Assembly: GCF_937997405.1 (NCBI RefSeq)
Contig: NZ_CALKTL010000043.1
Location: forward strand, 1 to 11,781
Direction: 5' to 3'
Length of the DNA stretch: 11,781 bases
Source: an uncultured Campylobacter sp.
GTDB taxonomy: Bacteria > Campylobacterota > Campylobacteria > Campylobacterales > Campylobacteraceae
This document shows positions 7,560-11,781 of the stretch, in pieces (within the stretch, counting starts at the first letter, position 1; the number at the start of each line of letters is the position of its first letter). The notes beneath the pieces are model-generated. The model searched no databases. It was not told the DNA's origin and saw only the letters and a list, made by a program, of their open reading frames with translations. The position numbers and the translations under genes are program-made.

Positions 7560-7923
7560 AGTTCTATCGTGCGCCGCTTTGGCGTTAGTTTTGCTAGGAT
7601 GCGGCTCAAACCAGCTCCGCCAATCCCCGGATAGCGCTATGAATAAGCAAGCACAGAGCGAAAAAACCATAACTCAAGAGAACGCAAAGACCTTCTATTT
7701 CGTCGATGACAAGGGCAAAAAGCTTTCGCTTAGCTCAAACGACGATTTCAATACCGCCGTGTTAAAGGACGATAGCGGCAAAAGCTACGACCTCAAGCGC
7801 GAGCGTGCCGCCGACGGCATCTATATGGAGAACAAGGACGGAGTGAGCATCCACTTCAAAAAAGGTGAGGGCATAGTGGAGTTTAGCAAATACAAATCCA
7901 TCCCGATCACCGAGGTCAAATAA
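7552..7923 (+). CDS. Small lipoprotein, possibly MliC/lysozyme-inhibitor-like
   Basis: The 123-residue product has a lipoprotein signal peptide (MFKVLSCAALALVLLG) with lipobox LLGC, so Cys17 should be lipidated and the protein anchored in the periplasm-facing membrane leaflet or outer membrane. Residues about 20-42 are a polar linker. Residues about 45-120 are a beta-rich domain with the pattern FVDDKGKKLSL, TAVLKDDSGKSYDLKRE, DGVSIHFKKGEG, which resembles the MliC (membrane-bound inhibitor of C-type lysozyme) layout. The SGxRY-type inhibitory loop is replaced by ADGIYMEN, and the domain lacks the usual cysteine pair, so lysozyme inhibition is not assured. AAAGGAG (7541-7547) precedes the ATG, which overlaps the end of pncB by eight bases, so the two are co-translated. 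It is the last gene before a strong terminator. Lipoprotein status is confident; the MliC relation is tentative. Confidence 0.85.
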   Translation: MFKVLSCAALALVLLGCGSNQLRQSPDSAMNKQAQSEKTITQENAKTFYFVDDKGKKLSLSSNDDFNTAVLKDDSGKSYDLKRERAADGIYMENKDGVSIHFKKGEGIVEFSKYKSIPITEVK

Positions 7924-7937
7924 ATCCTGAAATTTTT

Positions 7938-7976
7938 GGTTAAATTCCGATTTGGCGCCGGAATTTAACCTCTTTT
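7938..7976 (+). terminator. Strong intrinsic terminator of the gltX operon
   Basis: GGTTAAATTCCG at 7938-7949 and CGGAATTTAACC at 7959-7970 form a perfect 12-bp stem with a nine-base loop (7950-7958), followed by TCTTTT at 7971-7976. It lies 14 bases after the lipoprotein stop codon. On the minus strand only A-rich sequence precedes and a short TTT follows, so it works chiefly for rightward transcription. Confidence 0.85.
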
Positions 7977-8000
7977 CCTGCGCTAAATTCGGAGAAAGTT

Positions 8001-8693
8001 ATGTTATTAGGCAAAATCGATTATCTAAATTTGCTCCCATTTCACGTATTTTTAAAATCCCTTCCGCTGCCGTCTTATGTTAAAAAATCGATAGAATTTA
8101 AAAAAGGGGTGCCGAGCAAGCTCTGCGCCGATCTTTATTATAGGCGCATAGACGCTGCGGTAATCTCCAGCATCGAAAGCCGCCGCTCAAAATACCGCAG
8201 GCTGCCTCTTGGAATCGTCGCAAAGCGGGAAGTGCTAAGCGTGCTCGTGCGCAAAAACTCGGCGCCCAGGCTCGATCCCGCGTCGATGAGCTCAAATATG
8301 CTAGCTCGCGTGCTGGATCTTAGCGGCGAGGTACTAATCGGAGATAATGCTCTAAAGGCTCTGCTTTCGCAGGGTAGGGATAAATTCTACGATCTGGGCG
8401 AAATTTGGCAGCAGCGCACGGGCTTGCCCTTTGTTTTTGGGCGGCTGTGCTGCGTGAAAAACGAAAAAGCTTACGCGCGCCTGGCGACGAAATTTTTACG
8501 TTCGCGCATTAAAATTCCAAGATATATCCTGCAAAGCTACACCATTTCGCGGGGCATAAAAGAGCGCGAAATTTTAAATTATCTGAAATTTATCGGTTAT
8601 GAGATCGGCGTCCGCGAGGAGCTGGCGCTGAAAAAATTTATCGCTAAAGCCAAAAAATTAAAATTTAATCCGGTTCAAAAGGAGGAACTATGA
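8001..8693 (+). CDS. mqnA: Chorismate dehydratase MqnA (futalosine menaquinone pathway)
   Basis: MqnA dehydrates chorismate to 3-[(1-carboxyvinyl)oxy]benzoate, the first step of the futalosine route to menaquinone, used by Campylobacter and Helicobacter for their respiratory quinone. The protein has 230 residues and a periplasmic-binding-protein-like fold but no signal peptide, as expected for this cytoplasmic enzyme. Visible signatures are GKIDYLNLLPF at 4-14, GVPSKL at 36-41, DAAVISSIES at 51-60, IGDNAL at 113-118, and DLGEIWQQRTGLPFVFG at 131-147. The ATG at 8001 follows GGAG (7991-7994) by six bases. Its TGA overlaps the ATG of gdhA. C. jejuni has the equivalent gene (Cj1285c) close to the malic enzyme gene, so the neighbourhood is conserved. 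It begins only 24 bases after a strong terminator, and no clear -10 box lies in that gap. Confidence 0.9.
   Translation: MLLGKIDYLNLLPFHVFLKSLPLPSYVKKSIEFKKGVPSKLCADLYYRRIDAAVISSIESRRSKYRRLPLGIVAKREVLSVLVRKNSAPRLDPASMSSNMLARVLDLSGEVLIGDNALKALLSQGRDKFYDLGEIWQQRTGLPFVFGRLCCVKNEKAYARLATKFLRSRIKIPRYILQSYTISRGIKEREILNYLKFIGYEIGVREELALKKFIAKAKKLKFNPVQKEEL
8679..8685 (+). promoter_or_regulatory. Consensus Shine-Dalgarno of gdhA inside mqnA
   Basis: AAGGAGG lies four bases before the gdhA ATG and inside the last codons of mqnA. Together with the ATGA stop/start overlap (8690-8693) it points to efficient, coupled translation of gdhA. It is the strongest ribosome binding site in the right part of the window. 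Confidence 0.8.
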
Positions 8694-10048
8694 AGTCTTA
8701 CATCGACGGCTTGCTGCTAAATTTAAAGCGTGCCAATCCCGGTCAGGAGGTCTTTATCCAGGCATCGACCGAAATTTTATACTCGCTCATACCGCTTCTA
8801 AAGCGCGATGAGAGGTATGTGAAAAATAAAATTTTAGAGCGCATTTTGGCACCCGAGCGCACGATGATGTTTCGCGTCGTCTATATGAGCGACGACGGCG
8901 AGCCCTGCGTGCATACGGGATATCGCATAGAGTTCAACTCCGCTCTGGGCCCTTACAAAGGCGGTCTGCGCTTTCATCCGAGTGTAAATTTGGGCGTTTT
9001 AAAATTTTTAGGGTTTGAGCAAATTTTTAAAAATTCCCTCACGGGCCTTAATATCGGCGGTGCAAAAGGCGGCGCAAATTTCGATCCCAAGGGCAAGAGC
9101 GACGGCGAAATTATGAGATTTTGTCAAGCTTTTATGTTAGAACTTCACCGCCTAATCAGCTCCAATACCGACGTGCCTGCGGGCGACATCGGCGTGGGCG
9201 GTCGCGAGATCGGCTATATGTACGGCGCGTATAAAAAGCTCACCCGCAGATTCGACGGCGCGCTTACGGGCAAGGGGCTAAGTTGGGGCGGCAGCCTTGC
9301 GCGCACTGAAGCTACGGGCTACGGCTCGGTCTATTTTGCAAACGAGATGCTCGCTACCAGAGGCGATTCGCTGCACGGCAAAATTTGCACGATCTCGGGC
9401 GCCGGCAACGTCGCGATCTACACCGCCGAAAAGCTCTATCAGATGCAGGCTAAGCCCGTCACCGTGAGCGATTCTACGGGCTTTATCTATGATGCCGAGG
9501 GAATCGACGTGGCGCTTCTTAAAAAGCTAAAAGAGCAGCTGCGCGTGGGGCTTTGCGAATATATCAAAGAGCGTCCTAACGCAAAATTTATCCCCGTAAG
9601 CGCCTATCCCGCAGGCCGCAACGGCGTGTGGAGCGTGCCGTGCGACGCCGCGTTTCCGAGCGCTACGCAAAACGAGCTTAATCTGCAAGACGTAAAGACT
9701 CTCTATGCCAACGGATGTCGCATGGTTTGCGAGGGCGCGAATATGCCAAGCACGCTTGAGGCGATCGATTTTATGCTCGCGCAAAAAGACTTTCTTTTCG
9801 GCCCTGCGAAAGCGGCGAATGCTGGCGGCGTAGCTACGAGCGGGCTTGAGATGGCGCAAAACGCGCAGATGGCGTCGTGGAGCTTCGAGGAGGTCGATAG
9901 TAAGCTGCGCGAGATCATGCGCCACATATTTCGCACCAGCTACGAGACCTCGAAGGAATTCGGCGCGGAAGGTAATCTCGTGCTAGGCTCAAACATCGCG
10001 GGCTTTCGCCGCGTAGCCGATGCGATGCTGGATCAAGGCCTGGTTTAA
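8690..10048 (+). CDS. gdhA: Glutamate dehydrogenase GdhA (class I, NADP type)
   Basis: GdhA reductively aminates 2-oxoglutarate with ammonia to glutamate, usually with NADPH, in the cytoplasm. The 452 residues are the standard length of the hexameric class I enzyme (about 445-455). Substrate-site motifs are GPYKGGLRFHP (87-97, Lys90), KNSLTGL (114-120), GGAKGGANFDP (123-133, catalytic Lys126), and PAGDIGVGGREIGY (163-176, catalytic Asp166). The coenzyme domain has SGAGNVAIYTAEKL (236-249) followed by VSDSTG (259-264), a pattern common in NADP-preferring members. It ends with CEGANMP and NAGGVATSGLEMAQNAQ. The gene is complete and uses GC-containing codons like its neighbours. Pairing with mqnA by ATGA overlap has no obvious metabolic reason and is probably a shared transcript only. 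A hairpin terminator follows about 32 bases after the stop. Confidence 0.96.
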   Translation: MKSYIDGLLLNLKRANPGQEVFIQASTEILYSLIPLLKRDERYVKNKILERILAPERTMMFRVVYMSDDGEPCVHTGYRIEFNSALGPYKGGLRFHPSVNLGVLKFLGFEQIFKNSLTGLNIGGAKGGANFDPKGKSDGEIMRFCQAFMLELHRLISSNTDVPAGDIGVGGREIGYMYGAYKKLTRRFDGALTGKGLSWGGSLARTEATGYGSVYFANEMLATRGDSLHGKICTISGAGNVAIYTAEKLYQMQAKPVTVSDSTGFIYDAEGIDVALLKKLKEQLRVGLCEYIKERPNAKFIPVSAYPAGRNGVWSVPCDAAFPSATQNELNLQDVKTLYANGCRMVCEGANMPSTLEAIDFMLAQKDFLFGPAKAANAGGVATSGLEMAQNAQMASWSFEEVDSKLREIMRHIFRTSYETSKEFGAEGNLVLGSNIAGFRRVADAMLDQGLV

Positions 10049-10079
10049 GCTTAACTCGCTTTATTTTGTCAAAAGCGGC

Positions 10080-10133
10080 AGCTCGCTTTTAAATTTAAAC
10101 TCTTTAAATTTGCGGCGAGCTTTTGGTTGTTTT
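10080..10133 (+). terminator. Hairpin terminator of the mqnA-gdhA unit
   Basis: AGCTCGC at 10080-10086 pairs with GCGAGCT at 10115-10121. The 28-base loop contains two AAATTT copies that can pair inside it. The stem is followed by TTTTGGTTGTTTT (10121-10133). It lies about 32 bases after the gdhA stop, so it fits an intrinsic terminator, though the T-tract is interrupted by G residues. Confidence 0.6.
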
Positions 10134-10242
10134 GATAAAATTTCAATCGTTTATGCTGAGGATATGCGCACTTCTCGACATAATTCACTTTGTATGTCTT
10201 GTATTGGTATCTGGCGCGCTGCATAAATTTAAAAGTGTCAAG

Positions 10243-10309
10243 CAGTGCGGTTTTAAAATTTTTAGCTTGTCGTAGCACTGTTTTTAAAATTTAGCCGTAA
10301 GTACGACAA
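10243..10309. repeat. Two interlocked inverted repeats (pseudoknot topology)
   Basis: CAGTGC at 10243-10248 is complementary to GCACTG at 10275-10280. TTGTCGTA at 10267-10274 is complementary to TACGACAA at 10302-10309. The arms alternate (first, second, first, second), so both stems together would make an H-type pseudoknot in RNA, or they would be mutually exclusive hairpins. Two similar strings, GGTTTTAAAATTT and GTTTTTAAAATTT, lie in the loops. Function unknown. Confidence 0.5.
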
Positions 10310-10332
10310 AACCCGCCGCCAAATTTCATCTT

Positions 10333-10367
10333 TAAATTTAACGGGTAAATTTTACCCGTTAAATTTA
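10333..10367. repeat. 35-base near-perfect palindrome
   Basis: TAAATTTAACGGGTAA (10333-10348) and TTACCCGTTAAATTTA (10352-10367) are perfect reverse complements of 16 bases separated by ATT. No T-tract follows on either strand, so it is not a typical terminator. Its symmetry would suit a dimeric protein binding site or a stable RNA hairpin. It lies 164 bases upstream of the DUF4197 gene. Confidence 0.7.
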
Positions 10368-10486
10368 GCTTTGAAATTTGACGTTTAAAATTTAACTCGA
10401 AGCCGCTTTCAAATTTAGCTTAAAATTTTATCTCAGCTCGCCCGCGCAGTGCGTAAATTTAGACCGAGCACGGGCTGAGCGTTTAC

Positions 10487-10501
10487 CGCATTTTGGCATA
10501 A
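10487..10501 (+). promoter_or_regulatory. Candidate promoter of the DUF4197 gene
   Basis: The plus strand reads CGCATTTTGG and then CATAAT (10496-10501), a T-rich block directly in front of a near-consensus -10, as in Campylobacter promoters. A start near 10508 gives a leader of about 23 bases. This overlaps an in-frame ATG at 10501 and so argues against that ATG as the start. Confidence 0.5.
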
Positions 10502-10530
10502 TGGCGCAAATTTTATCCAAAGGTTGCAAT

Positions 10531-11262
10531 ATGAAAAAATTTATGGTTTTACTAGCCGCTGCGTCGCTGTCGCTTGCGTATGCGGACGTGACGGATATTC
10601 TAAAGCAGGGCGCGGACATGCTCGGTGCGACTCAGAGCGGAAACTACAAAGAGCTGCTCGCTTCCGCCACAAACCGCGCCGTAGCCGAGCTCGCCAAGGG
10701 CTACATCCACAGCAAGACCGCTAAAATCGAACTTCCTCCTTCGCTGAAGGCGGCTGCGAAGCTTGCGAGAAAGGTGGGTGGCGATAAATGGGAGCGCGAG
10801 CTCGTCGTGAGTATGAACGATGCCGCTACCAAGGCGGTAAGCGGCGCGAGCAAGATATTTTTGCAAGATCTGAAATCGATGAGCGATGCCGACGTTAAAA
10901 AGCTCATCAGCGGCGGCGACACGGCGCTTAGCGAGTATTTGCAGAGCAAATCTGGTGCAAAGCTGCGAGCGGTTTTTAGGCCGATCGTAAGCGACATGAT
11001 GAGCAAAAACAGCTTTGCGACGGCGTATAACGGGCTAAATTCCTTCGCGCAAAATAAGATCGCGGGCAATGAAGCGGTGCAAAACATCGCGCGCGGGCTG
11101 GGCGCGAGCGAGTATCTGCCTAAGCAGGGCGAGGATTTGAACGATTACATCACGCAAAAGACGCTGGATGGGCTGTTTGCGGTGATGAGGGAAAAAGAAA
11201 GCGCGCTTCGTAGCAGCGCCGTCGGCAAAGGTGCCGGGATTTTAGGTAAGGTGCTTCAATAA
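10531..11262 (+). CDS. Exported DUF4197 family protein
   Basis: The 243-residue product has a clear signal peptide (MKKFMVLLAAASLSLAYA, cleavage likely before DVTD). The mature part is mostly helical and rich in Ala, Lys and Ser. It follows the DUF4197 layout: an N-terminal ILKQGADMLG segment, ATNRAVAELAKGY (46-58), IELPPSLKAAAKLARKVG (66-83), MNDAATKAV (95-103), ISGGDTALSEYLQSKS (126-141), FRPIVSDMM (149-157) and a conserved end of the type LNDYITQKTLDGLFAVMREKE (203-223). The family is widespread in proteobacteria and its function is unknown; the location should be periplasmic. The start at 10531 is chosen because AAAGG (10519-10523) stands seven bases before it and the signal peptide begins there; an in-frame ATG at 10501 lies within the promoter candidate. 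It is a single-gene unit, and it converges with the minus-strand genes at the right edge. Confidence 0.88.
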   Translation: MKKFMVLLAAASLSLAYADVTDILKQGADMLGATQSGNYKELLASATNRAVAELAKGYIHSKTAKIELPPSLKAAAKLARKVGGDKWERELVVSMNDAATKAVSGASKIFLQDLKSMSDADVKKLISGGDTALSEYLQSKSGAKLRAVFRPIVSDMMSKNSFATAYNGLNSFAQNKIAGNEAVQNIARGLGASEYLPKQGEDLNDYITQKTLDGLFAVMREKESALRSSAVGKGAGILGKVLQ

Positions 11263-11280
11263 AGCTCGCGACGAGGCTTT
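11261..11280 (+). terminator. Candidate hairpin terminator of the DUF4197 gene
   Basis: Starting inside the stop codon, AAAGCTCG (11261-11268) pairs with CGAGGCTTT (11272-11280) with a one-base bulge and a three-base loop. Only TTT at the stem foot provides uridines, so its strength as a terminator is doubtful. Confidence 0.35.
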
Positions 11281-11535
11281 GGCGTAAATTTCGCCGCATA
11301 GCTGCTTATAATTGCTTTGCGCCGTAAGTTTGGGCAGTCTAAAGCTGCGCGCAAAGCGCCCGCTCGCGCGAAGCAGCTGCTTGCGCCAAGGCGGGCGCGC
11401 GGCGGAATTTAGAGGTTCGTTTGTCGCGTGCTTGCGGCAGATTGGCTTTATACGATAATCTTGCTGCGAAGTTAGTCTGCGAAATTTGAAACTGTAAAAT
11501 TTAGAAATTTAGCAAGACGCAAACAGTTTGAAATT
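11281..11535. other. Structured non-coding region between convergent genes
   Basis: No gene is supported here. Two further inverted repeats, listed separately, occupy it (11356-11398 and 11482-11536), with GC-rich sequence on the left and AAATTT-rich sequence on the right. The region separates the rightward DUF4197 gene from leftward coding sequence at the window edge. Confidence 0.5.
11356..11398. repeat. GC-rich long imperfect palindrome
   Basis: GCGCCCGC (11356-11363) pairs perfectly with GCGGGCGC (11391-11398). Inside, GCGC (11366-11369) pairs with GCGC (11383-11386), and the centre AAGCAGCTGCTT (11371-11382) is a perfect 12-base palindrome, with one bulged base and a small internal loop. 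No T-tract follows on either side. It sits between converging genes. Confidence 0.6.
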
Positions 11536-11536
11536 T
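11482..11536. repeat. Inverted repeat behind the small minus-strand gene
   Basis: AAATTTGAAACTGT (11482-11495) and ACAGTTTGAAATTT (11523-11536) are complementary at 13 of 14 positions around a 27-base loop. For leftward transcription it would form directly after the stop codon of the 53-codon frame (11536-11538). That fits the end of a transcription unit, though no strong T-tract follows. Confidence 0.5.
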
Positions 11537-11697
11537 TAAAATTTCACGCAGAGTTTTAGAAATTCGTGCGGCAATTGAATGCGCGTATATCTAGCGCTTA
11601 CGTCTGAAATTTTAAGAAGCGGCGGAGTATCGGGAAATAGAGCGGAGGCTGATAAGAGAACAAGGGTAAAGAAAGAAAGCTGCTTTATAAATTTCAT
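11536..11697 (-). CDS. Candidate small exported protein of 53 residues
   Basis: The frame begins with MKFIKQLSFFTLVLLSASA, a textbook signal peptide with positive start, hydrophobic core and small residues at the expected cleavage site. It is followed by only about 34 residues (beginning LFPDTPPLLKISDV and ending KLCVKF). Its ATG overlaps the TGA of the upstream frame as ATGA (11694-11697), a usual coupling arrangement. No good Shine-Dalgarno is visible, so translation would depend on that coupling. An inverted repeat follows the stop. I do not recognise the mature part. It could be a true small periplasmic protein, the broken 5' end of a longer exported protein gene, or chance. Confidence 0.4.
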   Translation of the reverse strand: MKFIKQLSFFTLVLLSASALFPDTPPLLKISDVSARYTRIQLPHEFLKLCVKF

Positions 11698-11781
11698 CGC
11701 TTTTTAAATTTACGCTTTTTGATCTTCGGAGTTTTAGTGCTTTGCTCAGAGGCGTTCCCTTGTCGATACACGCCGTCATTT
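11694..11781 (-). CDS. C-terminal end of an unidentified gene cut by the window edge
   Basis: One open frame on the minus strand enters from the right edge and ends at TGA (11694-11696). Its last 28 residues include STKTPKIKKRKFKKR, a strongly basic tail. Such Lys/Arg-rich tails are common in RNA-binding proteins, for example DEAD-box helicases, but nothing here identifies the family. The other two minus-strand frames contain early stops. The ATGA overlap with the small signal-peptide frame is the main support that this is coding. Confidence 0.4.
   Translation of the reverse strand, partial: NDGVYRQGNASEQSTKTPKIKKRKFKKR

Larger units (their letters stand above)
10049..10530. other. AAATTT-rich, hairpin-rich non-coding region
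   Basis: The 480 bases between gdhA and the DUF4197 gene contain about 16 copies of AAATTT and no credible gene. Short open frames of about 68 codons on both strands run through the terminator and the palindromes and lack ribosome binding sites. Listed separately are the gdhA terminator (10080-10133), an interlocked pair of inverted repeats (10243-10309), a 35-base palindrome (10333-10367) and the promoter of the next gene. A weaker inverted repeat is also present: CTCAG plus CCCG (10432-10436, 10441-10444) against CGGG plus CTGAG (10471-10479), just upstream of that promoter. An unrecognised small RNA here cannot be excluded. Confidence 0.6.

Noticed and set aside
9527..9925. Minus-strand open frame of 132 codons inside gdhA
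   Set aside because: It is a shadow of the strongly conserved gdhA coding sequence in GC-richer DNA; Arg/Ala/His-rich with no domain or ribosome binding site.
10020..10226. Plus-strand open frame of 68 codons overlapping the end of gdhA
   Set aside because: It starts inside gdhA without a ribosome binding site, runs through the terminator hairpin and has no protein-like composition; taken as chance.
10069..10278. Minus-strand open frame of 69 codons, Lys/Asn-rich
   Set aside because: It crosses the gdhA terminator and the interlocked repeats, its composition simply reflects AAATTT-rich DNA, and no start signals are visible.
10501..10530. Upstream in-frame ATG for the DUF4197 protein
   Set aside because: It overlaps the -10 box candidate, lacks a ribosome binding site and would put ten residues in front of a clean signal peptide.
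1..11781. Search for CRISPR, toxin-antitoxin, restriction, phage, transposase or tRNA genes
   Set aside because: No regular repeat-spacer pattern, no characteristic motifs and no cloverleaf sequence were seen on either strand; the recognised genes are mostly housekeeping genes.

Overview
The window looks like two pieces of DNA of different origin joined in a non-coding stretch. Positions 1 to about 2100-2300 are extremely AT-rich and hold one gene, a minus-strand CTP synthase (pyrG) with a perfect Shine-Dalgarno sequence and its own terminator. Composition and codon choice fit a low-GC organism of the Fusobacteria (Leptotrichia-like) or Firmicutes kind. From about 2316 to the end the DNA has a much higher GC content and is peppered with the hexamer AAATTT. 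It encodes a gene set and order typical of Campylobacter. The fairly high GC for that genus suggests an oral species such as C. gracilis, C. rectus or C. showae; the species call is a guess. Both kinds of organism live in dental plaque, so a metagenomic assembly chimera is the leading explanation for the join, with horizontal transfer as the alternative.

Layout of the Campylobacter-like part: a minus-strand SurA-like periplasmic chaperone/isomerase gene (2454-3344) is divergent from a plus-strand operon that starts with glutamyl-tRNA synthetase gltX (3429-4808). This is followed at once by a malic enzyme (4810-6066), nicotinate phosphoribosyltransferase pncB (6111-7559) and a small lipoprotein that resembles the MliC lysozyme-inhibitor fold (7552-7923). 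A 12-bp-stem intrinsic terminator closes this unit. A second plus-strand unit follows: chorismate dehydratase mqnA (futalosine route to menaquinone, 8001-8693) overlaps NADP-type glutamate dehydrogenase gdhA (8690-10048) by ATGA, and it ends in another hairpin terminator. After 480 bases of AAATTT-rich, hairpin-rich non-coding DNA comes a single exported DUF4197 protein (10531-11262). The right edge holds another structured non-coding stretch, a candidate 53-residue exported small protein on the minus strand (11536-11697) and the basic C-terminal tail of an unidentified minus-strand gene cut by the window edge.

Together the genes are mostly housekeeping: nucleotide synthesis, tRNA charging, outer-membrane protein folding, pyruvate/malate and glutamate metabolism with NADP(H), NAD salvage and menaquinone synthesis for respiration. 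I see no defence system, CRISPR array, transposase, phage gene or tRNA. The points most worth a second look are the compositional join, the replacement of the locus content between the malic enzyme and mqnA, and the structured intergenic regions at 10049-10530 and 11263-11535.
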